This document shows, piece after piece, positions 31,114-38,741 of a stretch of DNA of 56,734 nt. Made by a program: the position numbers and the translations under genes. Where the stretch lies: contig CAYJMF010000015.1 of assembly GCA_964370855.1 (NCBI GenBank), forward strand, positions 1 through 56,734. The letters are read 5' to 3'. The DNA is from JAKLKS01 sp964370855 (GTDB lineage: Bacteria > Planctomycetota > JAJSAM01 > JAKLKS01). Under the pieces are notes generated by a model that did no database searches, was not told where the DNA came from, and saw only the letters and a list, made by a program, of their open reading frames with translations. Position 1 is the first letter of the stretch, and each line of letters starts with the position of its first letter.

Positions 31114-32172
31114 TCACGATAATGCCGTGTTATCCATGACATCAATGATGCCGATGCCCCGCGCCGCGTGCTCCTCCACCAGGGGATCCCCGCAGGAGGC
31201 CAGCGCCCGCAGGGCCGGGAGGGCGCGCCGGTCCCTCGAGTTGCCGAGGGCCACGGCCACGTTGCGCCGGAATCCGGCCCAGCCGGCCCGGAGGATCGGG
31301 GAGCCTGCGAAGGCCTCCCGCCACGTGACCTCCGTCAAGGCGGCGAGGCCGATGAGATCGGGATCCACGGACAGCGCCCGGGGGCGGAGGTCGCGGGAGG
31401 AGGCCTTCCGGGCGAAGCGGTTCCAGGGGCAGACCTCCTGGCAGAGGTCGCAGCCGAAGACCATGGTGCCGATGCCCGGGCGGAGCTCCTCGGGGATGGG
31501 GCCGCGGTGCTCGATGGTGAGGTAGGAGACGCAGCGGCGCGCGTCGAGGACGAAGGGGGCGGGGAAGGCCTTCGTCGGGCAGACGTCGAGGCAGCGGCGG
31601 CAGGTCCCGCAGGAGCCCGCCGCCGGCGGGTCCGCGGGGAGTTCGAGGGTGGTGAGGACCTCGCCGAGGAGGAGCCAGGAGCCCCGCCGCGGGTCGATGA
31701 GCATGGTGTTCTTCCCGAAGAACCCGAGGCCGGCGTTGCGGGCGAGGGCCCGGTCCATCACGGGCACGTGGTCCACGGCCCACCAGGCCCGCGTCCCCGG
31801 CCCCCCGGCCCGGACCACGGCGTCGCGGAGGCGCTTGAGCTTCCGCTCCATCACGCGGTGGTAGTCGGCGCCCCGGGCGTAGCGGGCGATGACGCCCCGG
31901 GGCCCGTCCCCCGGAGGGGGGCCGCCGCCGGGATCGTGGGCCAAGGAGACGGCGACCACGCTCCTCACCCCCTGGTAGCGAAGGGCCGGTTCGGCGCGGC
32001 CCGCGGCCCCCTCCCCCATCCAGGCCATGGACCCGGCGTGGCCCGCGTCGAGCCACTCCCGCAGCCGCGCCCCGTCGGAGGGGTGGGAAGCCGGCCCGAA
32101 CCCCACGGATGCGAACCCGAGGGCCCGTGCCTTTGCGCGAATCCGGTCGGGGAGAGGCGGGGACGTTCTCAA
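31114..32172 (-). CDS. queG: epoxyqueuosine reductase
   Basis: A 352-residue QueG, the cobalamin-dependent enzyme that reduces epoxyqueuosine in tRNA to queuosine. It has two ferredoxin-type clusters: CGTCRRCLDVCPTKAF and CDLCQEVCPWN. The N-terminal reductase domain starts RIRAKARALGFASVGFG, and a HEAT-like tail (LPALRALASCGDPLVEEHAA) is at the end. No ATG or GTG exists at the expected N-terminus. The only start is TTG at 32172, in the sequence TTGAGAACGTCCCCGCC, which is the left arm of palindromic element C. The repeat therefore seems to supply the start codon. Confidence 0.93.
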   Translation of the reverse strand: MRTSPPLPDRIRAKARALGFASVGFGPASHPSDGARLREWLDAGHAGSMAWMGEGAAGRAEPALRYQGVRSVVAVSLAHDPGGGPPPGDGPRGVIARYARGADYHRVMERKLKRLRDAVVRAGGPGTRAWWAVDHVPVMDRALARNAGLGFFGKNTMLIDPRRGSWLLLGEVLTTLELPADPPAAGSCGTCRRCLDVCPTKAFPAPFVLDARRCVSYLTIEHRGPIPEELRPGIGTMVFGCDLCQEVCPWNRFARKASSRDLRPRALSVDPDLIGLAALTEVTWREAFAGSPILRAGWAGFRRNVAVALGNSRDRRALPALRALASCGDPLVEEHAARGIGIIDVMDNTALS

Positions 32173-32262
32173 GTTATAAAGTTATTCGCGCAGCCCGCTC
32201 CCGAGCTGCAAGGGTGGAGCGACGAATAACTTTATAACTTGAGAACGTCCCCGCCTCTCCCC
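32149..32262. repeat. palindromic element C (GGGGACG family), 40-bp perfect arms
   Basis: Arms 32149-32188 and 32223-32262 are exact inverted complements; the loop is 34 bases. The inner arm is the same as element A (AAGTTATAAAGTTATT) and the outer end reads GGGGAGAGGCGGGGACG. It lies between the queG start (left, outward) and the initiator tRNA promoter (right). Confidence 0.95.
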
Positions 32263-32274
32263 CTCTTCCCTTTC

Positions 32275-32304
32275 TTGGCGCGGCGGGCGCTGCCGGTCTA
32301 CGAT
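32275..32304 (+). promoter_or_regulatory. promoter of initiator tRNA gene
   Basis: TTGGCG (32275-32280), an 18-base spacer, TACGAT (32299-32304). The tRNA begins 17 bases after the -10 box. Confidence 0.5.
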
Positions 32305-32320
32305 GGCCGTTTCAACCCGT

Positions 32321-32395
32321 CGCGGGGTAGAGAAGTGGTATCTCGTCAGGCTCATAACCTGGAGATCGCCGGTTCGAATCCGGCCCCCGCTACCA
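32321..32395 (+). tRNA. tRNA-Met(CAT), initiator type
   Basis: A 75-base cloverleaf with encoded CCA. The acceptor begins CGCGGGG and pairs with CCCCGC, leaving a C1-U72 mismatch, the hallmark of formyl-methionine initiators. The D stem has A11-U24, another initiator mark. The anticodon CAT is at 32353-32355 in loop CTCATAA. The anticodon stem has G30-C40 and G31-C39, but position 29-41 is A-U instead of the usual third G-C pair. T arm: CCGGTTCGAATCCGG. Confidence 0.93.
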
Positions 32396-32404
32396 GCACC
32401 TGAT

Positions 32405-32430
32405 CGGGCCCGGCCGGAAGGCCGGGCCCG
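32405..32430 (+). terminator. hairpin after tRNA gene
   Basis: CGGGCCCGGCC (32405-32415), loop GGAA, GGCCGGGCCCG (32420-32430): a perfect 11-bp stem between the tRNA and the convergent OsmC gene, able to act in both directions. Confidence 0.65.
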
Positions 32431-32447
32431 CTTGATTCCCGGGGCGC

Positions 32448-32846
32448 CTAGCCGGCGACGGTCTCCAACGCCGCCCCCGCATCGAGGATGCGGTGCACGG
32501 GGCACTTCCCCGCGATCTCGAGGAGCCGCTCCCGCTGGTCTGTGTCGAGCTCCCCCTCGAGCCGGATCACGCGCCGGATGCGATCCTTCTCCCCCCCCTC
32601 CCCCTTCGAGAAGGCGAGGTCCACCTCCACGGAGCGGAGGTCCCAGCCCTTGCGCGCGGCGTACATCCGCAGGGTGATGGCGGTGCAGGCCCCCAGCGCC
32701 CCGAGGAGGAGTTCGCCGGGGGTGGGCCCCGTGTCCCCGCCCCCGAGGGCCGCGGGCTCGTCGGCGGGGAAGCGGTGGCCCCGGGCGGCGGCCTTCACGG
32801 AGAGGCCGGCGGGACCGTCGGTGCGGACGATGACGGAGGCGTCCAT
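32448..32846 (-). CDS. OsmC-family peroxiredoxin-like protein
   Basis: A 132-residue OsmC/Ohr-type protein that reduces organic peroxides with a pair of cysteines. The first Cys is in LGACTAITLRMYAARKGW and the second in AGKCPVHRILDAG; the Arg/Glu positions and length fit the family. GGAG precedes the ATG at 32846. It lies 29 bases after the zinc peptidase gene, so the two may be co-transcribed. OsmC domains appear again fused to TusA at 38010. Confidence 0.88.
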   Translation of the reverse strand: MDASVIVRTDGPAGLSVKAAARGHRFPADEPAALGGGDTGPTPGELLLGALGACTAITLRMYAARKGWDLRSVEVDLAFSKGEGGEKDRIRRVIRLEGELDTDQRERLLEIAGKCPVHRILDAGAALETVAG

Positions 32847-32875
32847 GGGAATCTCCGGGCCGGGGGAGGCGGGCG

Positions 32876-34696
32876 CTACCAGGGTTCGCTGGCGATCCAG
32901 TCCCTCTCGAGCTGCGGGAGGTCGATGCCACCGAAGCCGGCCTGGAGCGCGTCCTCCCGCGCCTTCTCGTTGAGCTCGTTGGGGAAGAGGAAGGTGGGGA
33001 GCGGCTTGCGGTTCTCCTTCGCCGCCAGGGCCTCCTCCTCGGTCCGCCACTTCGTGACGGCGGCCTTGAGGGTGTTGAAGTACCGGTCCAGGATCCCCTG
33101 GTACTTCGGCTCCTTCGTCGTCCGCAGGAACCAGACGAGGGACCAGCCCTGGGCGTAGTTCTGGCCGATGTCCCCCCCCTCGGAGGCGTTCCCCCCGCGG
33201 CGGTAGTACTCGGCCTGGGAGAACTTCAGGAACTTGTCGAGGGGCACGTGGGTCCGCCCGCGGAGCGCCTTCTCGATCTTCTTGCGGCGCCAATCGAACT
33301 TCCCCGGGCGGAACTTCCCCTCCTTGAGGTCGAAGCCGGCGAAGTAGTCCCCGTGGCCCTCGTTGAACCAGGAGTGGGGGGCCACCTGGCCCACGGCGTA
33401 GAAGATGTACTGGTGGAAGGCCTCGTGGTTGAGCACGCTGAGGGTCAGCTCGTAGTCGTCGCTCTTGCAGAAGAAGACCAGCTCGCGGGAGGGCCAGGAC
33501 CAGTAGCCGGCGGACCCCTCGGGAGCGCCGTAGGAGAGGTACTGCTTCGGATCCTGGGTCACCTTCACGATGGATGTGGCCGTCACCTCGCGGTCCGCGG
33601 GGAAGAGGGGCTCGTAGATGTCGCGGCGCAGCGCCTCGAGCTGGCGGCCGATGCGCGGGATGAGGCCCGGCACCCCCTTCGGCGGCGAGGCGTCGATGGA
33701 CTTGTCGTAGACGATGACGTAGTGGTCGGTCCTGCGGAAGGTCCAGCCCGGGGGCAGGCCGTCGATGACCCTCTCCGCCCAGGCCCCATCGTCGCCGCCG
33801 GCCTCGGCCAGCTTCTTCGCCAGGGCGTCCCGCGCCCGGTCCATCTGGCGCTGCGTGAGGATGCGGAGGGACTTGAGGGAGCCGACGAAGGCCCCCTTGT
33901 AGTCCCGGACGAAGTTCTTGTGGTCCATCACCCGGTACCACGCGGCGACCTCGAAGCCGCCGCGCCGGACGGAGGCGGCGAAGCACTGGTAGACGGTTCC
34001 CGAGGGAGGGCGCATGGTCCCCTCCCAGAGGAACCCCTCGTCGTCGCCGAACTTCGCCTTCACGGGCTTGAGGTCGACACGCCAGCCGTTCCTGCCGAGG
34101 ATCTCGGAGCGCTGCTTGAGCCAGGCCTCCCAGGAGTCCGGCGCCTCGCCGAAGAGGTCCTTGAGGGAGGTGGGCTTCTTCTTCTCCTCGGGCCGGACCT
34201 CCCGCTTCCCGGGATCCTCGTCGCCGGGATCGCCCCCGCCGGGATCGCCGCCCCCCGTCCCGCCGTCGCCGGGATCGCCGCCTCCCGTCCCCGGATCCGC
34301 GGGCCCCCCCTCCCCGGGCCCACCGGGCTCCGGGCCACCGGGCTTCTCCGGTTCCGCGGGCGCGGAGACCTCCGTGGCCACGGCGCGGGACTCCTCCGGG
34401 AAGAAGGAGCCGAAGGCGTAGATCGCGACCTCGGCGTCGTAGTCGTCCTTCCCCTTGGGCCCCTTCCCCTTGCCGTACCACCCCCCCACCTGGCACTGGG
34501 CCGTGGGGTCGTCGGGGTTCTTGCGGGGGAGGGCCTCCCACCCGCTGATGGGGCGGATGGAGTAGCCCACGGCGTCGTCCACGCTCGCCTTCTCGCTGAG
34601 GGAGGCGCCGAGGGCGGCGGCCGGCGGAGGCGGGAGGAGGAGGGCGGCCCCGAGGAGCGTCGCCGCGGCGAACGGGATCGGCCGGTGGGTTCTCAT
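32876..34696 (-). CDS. exported zinc metallopeptidase-like protein
   Basis: A 606-residue protein with a signal peptide (FAAATLLGAALLLPPPPAAA). A Pro/Gly/Asp-rich linker lies near 130-165. The C-terminal half has the zinc-peptidase signature NHEAFHQYIF (HExxH) followed by WFNEGHGDYFAG, whose Glu is the likely third ligand. This looks like the DUF1570-type peptidases found in Planctomycetota; it may act on cell-surface proteins. The ATG at 34696 has TACAAT 9 bases upstream, giving at most a very short leader. It is divergent from the porin gene. Confidence 0.72.
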   Translation of the reverse strand: MRTHRPIPFAAATLLGAALLLPPPPAAALGASLSEKASVDDAVGYSIRPISGWEALPRKNPDDPTAQCQVGGWYGKGKGPKGKDDYDAEVAIYAFGSFFPEESRAVATEVSAPAEPEKPGGPEPGGPGEGGPADPGTGGGDPGDGGTGGGDPGGGDPGDEDPGKREVRPEEKKKPTSLKDLFGEAPDSWEAWLKQRSEILGRNGWRVDLKPVKAKFGDDEGFLWEGTMRPPSGTVYQCFAASVRRGGFEVAAWYRVMDHKNFVRDYKGAFVGSLKSLRILTQRQMDRARDALAKKLAEAGGDDGAWAERVIDGLPPGWTFRRTDHYVIVYDKSIDASPPKGVPGLIPRIGRQLEALRRDIYEPLFPADREVTATSIVKVTQDPKQYLSYGAPEGSAGYWSWPSRELVFFCKSDDYELTLSVLNHEAFHQYIFYAVGQVAPHSWFNEGHGDYFAGFDLKEGKFRPGKFDWRRKKIEKALRGRTHVPLDKFLKFSQAEYYRRGGNASEGGDIGQNYAQGWSLVWFLRTTKEPKYQGILDRYFNTLKAAVTKWRTEEEALAAKENRKPLPTFLFPNELNEKAREDALQAGFGGIDLPQLERDWIASEPW

Positions 34697-34705
34697 CGCG
34701 ACGGG

Positions 34706-34711
34706 ATTGTA
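34706..34711 (-). promoter_or_regulatory. -10 box TACAAT of metallopeptidase gene
   Basis: Minus-strand TACAAT, 9 bases before the ATG at 34696, so the leader would be two to four bases. Confidence 0.5.
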
Positions 34712-34822
34712 CCCCGTCGAGGGGCCGGAGGAGGAGGGGTGCGGATCGGGCGGCCGCCCATGACCGCACTTCGGGCGACCGGGGCGCCGGGGGATCCCGG
34801 ACGAAACCAGCAATCACAAATA

Positions 34823-34849
34823 TTGACTTGTGTAATCCATATTTATGAT
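34823..34849 (+). promoter_or_regulatory. porin operon promoter
   Basis: TTGACT (34823-34828) and TATGAT (34844-34849) with a 15-base spacer, in a 50-base A/T-rich island unlike the rest of the window. The gene starts 46 bases later with GGAGG as ribosome site. This is the most consensus-like promoter here, fitting an abundant outer-membrane protein. Confidence 0.6.
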
Positions 34850-34894
34850 TTTATCTTTGCATTCGGCGTTCGGACCCACGGGAGGACCCAGGGC

Positions 34895-36286
34895 ATGGGC
34901 CATCGACTTCGCATCCCCTTCGGGGGCGCACTCGCGGGGGGCGCGCTGCTCCTCGCCGGCTCCGCGGCCGCGTGGGCCGGGGAGACGGACCCCGCCGCGC
35001 AGCTCCTCGAGGAGATCGAGGCGCTCCGCCGGTCGCAGGCGGACATGCAGGTGAAGATCGAGATGCAGCAGAAGCGCATCGCCGATCTCGAGGCGAACGC
35101 CGCTCCCGCCGCGCAGGACGCCGATGCGGGGCTCGGGAAGCAGATCGAGGACTACCTCAAGGGCGGGATCCCGACGAAGAAGGGGAGCCGCATCAGGTTC
35201 TACGGGTTCCTCCGGCTCGACGCCGTCCGGGACGACTCGACGGTGAGCAACTCCCAGACCATCGGCTGGGTCCGCTCCGAGGACCCCTCCGCCGCCGGAG
35301 GCGTCGGCGGGAACCGCGCCGGCTTCACCATGCACCCGCGCCTCACCCGCTTCGGCGCCGACCTCGACGGCGGCACCGTGGCCGGCCTCTCCGACGCGAA
35401 GCTCACCGGCAAGCTCGAGGTGGACTTCTACAACAACGGGCTCTCCGGGCAGTCCGAGTCCCGCGCCGCCCTCCGCATGCGCCACGCCTACGCGAACCTC
35501 GCCTGGGAGAAGGACGTCCTCCTCGCCGGGCAGACGGGCGATCTCATCAGCCCGCTGTGGCCCTTCGTGAACCCGGACATGGTGCACTGGGGCGCCGGCA
35601 ACCTCGGCGACCGCCGGGCCCAGGTCCGCTGGACGCACAACGAGAAGGTCGGCAACGGCACCCTCTCCCTCGCCGGCATGGCGGGGCTCACCGGGGCCGT
35701 GGACAACCAGAACCTCGACGGCGACTCCCTGCGGGACGGCGAGGCGTCGGGCCTCCCCGCCGCGCAGGCGCGCGTCGGCTTCTCCGCCCCCCTCGACGGC
35801 CGCGCCGTCTCCTTCGGCGTCTGGGGCCACTACGGGCAGGAGAAGGTCGAGACCGACATCGGCTCCCGCGGCCGCTTCGTCTCCACGGCGCTCGGCGTGG
35901 ACCTCGACTTCCCCGTCACGGAGGCGATCTACGTGAAGGGCGAGGCGTGGATCGGCCGCAACCTCGACGACGTCCGCGGCGGCATCTTCCAGGGCATCAA
36001 CCCCTCGACGGGCCAGGAGATCGGCTCCGCCGGCGGCTGGATCGAGGTGGGCTTCAAGGCCTCGAAGACGTGGACCCTCGCCGGGGGCTTCAGCGAGGAC
36101 AACCCGGACACCGGCGACCTCGTCGCCGGCGCCCGCGACCGCAACCGCATCTGGTACGCCGGCTCCCACTGGATGTTCGACCCCGTTGAGTTCGGCATCG
36201 ACTTCATGCACTGGCACACCCGGTTCAAGGGCCAGCGCGGGGGCCTCGACAACCGGTTCCAGGCCTTCGTCGCGTACCACTTCTAG
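34895..36286 (+). CDS. outer-membrane porin with N-terminal coiled coil
   Basis: A 463-residue protein. Signal peptide ending SAAAWAGE, then a coiled coil (LLEEIEALRRSQADMQVKIE, residues 32-70), then a beta-barrel of amphipathic strands and the C-terminal phenylalanine (FVAYHF) used by the BAM machinery. It is most like the DcaP/phosphate-selective-porin group, whose coiled coil is periplasmic. It shows that this organism has a diderm envelope. The substrate is unknown. It is followed after 15 bases by a transglutaminase lipoprotein and the sulfur-relay genes, perhaps one operon. Confidence 0.85.
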   Translation: MGHRLRIPFGGALAGGALLLAGSAAAWAGETDPAAQLLEEIEALRRSQADMQVKIEMQQKRIADLEANAAPAAQDADAGLGKQIEDYLKGGIPTKKGSRIRFYGFLRLDAVRDDSTVSNSQTIGWVRSEDPSAAGGVGGNRAGFTMHPRLTRFGADLDGGTVAGLSDAKLTGKLEVDFYNNGLSGQSESRAALRMRHAYANLAWEKDVLLAGQTGDLISPLWPFVNPDMVHWGAGNLGDRRAQVRWTHNEKVGNGTLSLAGMAGLTGAVDNQNLDGDSLRDGEASGLPAAQARVGFSAPLDGRAVSFGVWGHYGQEKVETDIGSRGRFVSTALGVDLDFPVTEAIYVKGEAWIGRNLDDVRGGIFQGINPSTGQEIGSAGGWIEVGFKASKTWTLAGGFSEDNPDTGDLVAGARDRNRIWYAGSHWMFDPVEFGIDFMHWHTRFKGQRGGLDNRFQAFVAYHF

Positions 36287-36301
36287 GAAAGGAAGCACCC
36301 C

Positions 36302-37381
36302 ATGAAGTTCCTCCTCCCGCTCGCGGCGGCCGCCCTGGCCGCCGCGGGCTGCGCCTCGGCGCCCGTGCGACCGGGGGCCTCGGCCTCCTTCGCCGCCCGC
36401 CAGGCGTTCACCGTCACCCCCCCCCCGGGGGCGAAGGTGGTCCGCTGCTGGTTCTCCATGCCGCAGCAGGATCCGTTCCAGGACGTCTCCGTCGTGCGCG
36501 TCACCTCCCCCCACGCCCACCGGGTCGTCGCCGACGACCAGGGGAACTGGTTCCTCTACGTGGAGGCGAAGGGGCCCGGCATCGCGCCCTTCGAGGTCGT
36601 GGAGGAGTTCGACATCACCCGCAGCGAGGTCCTCTCCGACGCGGATCCGGCGGCCACGCGGCCGATGACCGACGCCGAGAGGAGGGCCCTGGCGCCCTAC
36701 CTCGAGGCCGACGCCCAGGTCCCCGTCAACGACGCCTACCGGAAGCTCGCCCTGGGAATCACGGGCGGCGAGCGGAACCCCGTGAAGGCGGCGCGCCTGC
36801 TCTACGACTGGACCCTCGCGAACGTGGACTACTGGGTCAAGCACCCCGACCGGCTCAAGGCCTCGCCGGTGGGAAGCGCGGATTATTGCCTCTCCTCGAA
36901 GACGGGCAACTGCACCGACTTCCACTCCCTGTGGACGGCCCTCGCCCGCTCCTCGGGGATCCCGACGCGCATGGTCTACGGCTCCTTCTTCAAGAAGGTG
37001 CTGGACGGGAAGGACGCCGACCAGAGCTACCACTGCTGGATCGAGTTCTGGGCTCCGGACCTCGGCTGGGTGGTGCACGACGTGGCCGTGGCGGACCTCT
37101 TCGTCGGCGACTTCGCCATGGATGACGCCAACCGGGAGAAGGTGGAGCTGACCACGGCCGCCGGCTACGGGTCGGGGAATCCGGCGATGGTGGACTGGTA
37201 CTTCGGCAACATCGACGCGCGGCGCGTCGTCTGGCACCGGGGAAGGGATCTCGTGCTGGAAGGGGCGTCGGAGCCGGTCAACATGCTGGCCAAGGCCCGC
37301 GTGGAGGCCGACGGGAAGCCCCTCGCCGAGGCGAAGGGGTGGACGCGGAAGCTGACCTTCAGGGAAGAGGCCGCGAGGTGA
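36302..37381 (+). CDS. transglutaminase-domain lipoprotein, paralogue of 17073
   Basis: A 359-residue lipoprotein (LAAAGC at residues 12-17). The triad is complete: Cys204 in KTGNCTDFHSLW, His244 in SYHCWIEFW and Asp260 in WVVHDVAVAD. The domain layout and the C-terminal MVDWYFGN...RDLVLEGASEPVNML block match the protein at 17073. GGAAAGGAAG lies before the ATG, 15 bases after the porin stop. Its stop overlaps the next start (GTGA), so it is translationally tied to the TusA gene. A protease-like envelope role is likely; why it heads a sulfur-relay run is unclear. Confidence 0.85.
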   Translation: MKFLLPLAAAALAAAGCASAPVRPGASASFAARQAFTVTPPPGAKVVRCWFSMPQQDPFQDVSVVRVTSPHAHRVVADDQGNWFLYVEAKGPGIAPFEVVEEFDITRSEVLSDADPAATRPMTDAERRALAPYLEADAQVPVNDAYRKLALGITGGERNPVKAARLLYDWTLANVDYWVKHPDRLKASPVGSADYCLSSKTGNCTDFHSLWTALARSSGIPTRMVYGSFFKKVLDGKDADQSYHCWIEFWAPDLGWVVHDVAVADLFVGDFAMDDANREKVELTTAAGYGSGNPAMVDWYFGNIDARRVVWHRGRDLVLEGASEPVNMLAKARVEADGKPLAEAKGWTRKLTFREEAAR

Positions 37382-37638
37382 TCGACGACGAGGGGGGCGT
37401 GTCCGTGGAAACGGAGCGGGCGGGCGAAGTCGTCTACGACGCCGGCGACCTCTCCTGCGGCGAGCTCGTGATGGAGCTCCGCCGCAGGCTCCTCCTCCTC
37501 CGCCCGGGCACCGTGCTGGCCGTGCGCGCCACGGACCCGGCCGCCCCCCTCGACATCCCCGCCTGGTGCTTCACCACGGGGCACGCGCTCCTCGAGGAGC
37601 GCCATCCGCTGTACCGCATCCGCCGGAAGGAGGAGTGA
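37378..37638 (+). CDS. TusA/SirA-like sulfur-carrier protein
   Basis: An 86-residue TusA-like protein. The conserved sulfur-carrying Cys is Cys27 in DAGDLSCGELVMEL, followed by LRPGTVLAVRATDPAAPLDI and PAWCFTTGHALLE, with a second Cys (64) before the Gly-His pair that is common in the family. TusA proteins hand persulfide sulfur from a desulfurase or rhodanese to DsrE-type partners. GTG start overlapping the previous stop by 4 bases. The next gene is DsrE-like, a classic TusA partner. Confidence 0.85.
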   Translation: MIDDEGGVSVETERAGEVVYDAGDLSCGELVMELRRRLLLLRPGTVLAVRATDPAAPLDIPAWCFTTGHALLEERHPLYRIRRKEE

Positions 37639-37639
37639 A

Positions 37640-37999
37640 GTGGACAAGATGTGCGTGAGCCTCTCCTTCGCCAAGGACAACGCCGACAAGGCGACCGTCG
37701 CCTTCGTCGTCGCCAACGCCGCCGCCGCCTCCAACCGGGAGACCCTGGTGTTCCTGAGCATCGAGGGGGTCCGCCTCTCCCAGCAGGGCTACGCCGAGGA
37801 CATCCGCGAGGAGGGGTTCGCCCCCCTCAAGGACCTGATGAACTCCTTCGTCGGGGCCGGCGGGAAGATCTGGGTCTGCTCCCCCTGCTTCAAGAAGCGG
37901 GGCCTCGTGGAGGCGAACCTGATCCCCGGGGCGACCATCGTGGGCGGGGCGAAGCTCGTGGAGTTCCTCTCCGGCGGGACCCCCTGCCTCTCGTACTAG
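37640..37999 (+). CDS. DsrE-family sulfur-relay protein
   Basis: A 119-residue DsrE/DsrF-like protein: DNADKATVAFVVANAAAASN, ETLVFLSIEGVRL and a C-terminal cysteine pair Cys80/Cys83 in IWVCSPCFKKRGL. DsrE-family proteins accept persulfide from TusA. AAGGAGGAG lies before the GTG. A paralogue at 43873 has the same CxxC pair (CGTC). Together with its TusA neighbours it forms a sulfur-transfer set. Confidence 0.85.
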   Translation: MDKMCVSLSFAKDNADKATVAFVVANAAAASNRETLVFLSIEGVRLSQQGYAEDIREEGFAPLKDLMNSFVGAGGKIWVCSPCFKKRGLVEANLIPGATIVGGAKLVEFLSGGTPCLSY

Positions 38000-38009
38000 G
38001 GCGGGCGGC

Positions 38010-38741
38010 GTGACCTCCCCCGTGCCCGCCCCGCGCGCCGACGCCGTCTGCGACGGCGGCGACCTCGACTGCGGGAGCGGGCTCCTCCTCATCATCCGGA
38101 GCGCCATGGAGCCGCTCCCCGCCGGCGGGGTCCTCGAGGTGCGGAGCCGCGAGTCCTCCGTCCGCGAGGACCTCCCGGCCTGGTGCCGCATGACGGGCCA
38201 CGGCATCGAGGCCGAGATCCCGGGCGCCGGCGGCTCGACCTCGTACTTCGTGCGCAAGGGGGCGGCCGACGGGAGCCTCTCCGCCGACCTCGAGAAGGCG
38301 CGGGGGTTCTCCTGGACGGTGCGCACCCGCTGGACCGGCGGCATGGGGGCGAAGGCCTACGCGCGCAACCACGCCATCCCCGTGGGACAGCCGGCGAGCC
38401 TCGACACCGCCGACCCCGCACCCGCCGCCGTGGAACTCCTGCTCGCCTCCCTCGGGGGCTGCCTCGCCGTGGGGTTCCAGTGGCGGCTGTCGCGGGAGGG
38501 TGTGACGGTGCGCCACCTCGAGGTGGCGCTCAGGGCCCGATCCCGGAACCTCCTCGTCTTCCTCGGCGCCGAGGACGAGGGCTCCCCCGCCCTCGAGTCG
38601 GTGGAGGGGACGGTCTGGGTGGACGCCGACGCCGGCGCCGACCGGCTCCGGCGGGTCTTCGACGAGACGGTCCGCCGCTCCCCCGTCGCCCGCTCCCTCC
38701 TCGGCGAAGTCCCCCTCTCCCTCGAGGTCAAGACCGCATGA
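38010..38741 (+). CDS. fusion of TusA-like and OsmC-like domains
   Basis: A 243-residue two-domain protein. Residues 1-90 are TusA-like: DGGDLDCGSGLLLIIRSA with the sulfur-carrying Cys, then LPAWCRMTGHGIE. Residues 100-243 are OsmC-like: PAAVELLLASLGGCLAVGFQ with the first Cys. The second OsmC Cys, expected near VRRSPVARSL, is replaced by Ser. The OsmC half may therefore not be a normal peroxidase. The fusion links sulfur transfer to OsmC folds in one chain. GTG start 11 bases after the DsrE stop; the next gene overlaps by 4 bases. Confidence 0.8.
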   Translation: MTSPVPAPRADAVCDGGDLDCGSGLLLIIRSAMEPLPAGGVLEVRSRESSVREDLPAWCRMTGHGIEAEIPGAGGSTSYFVRKGAADGSLSADLEKARGFSWTVRTRWTGGMGAKAYARNHAIPVGQPASLDTADPAPAAVELLLASLGGCLAVGFQWRLSREGVTVRHLEVALRARSRNLLVFLGAEDEGSPALESVEGTVWVDADAGADRLRRVFDETVRRSPVARSLLGEVPLSLEVKTA

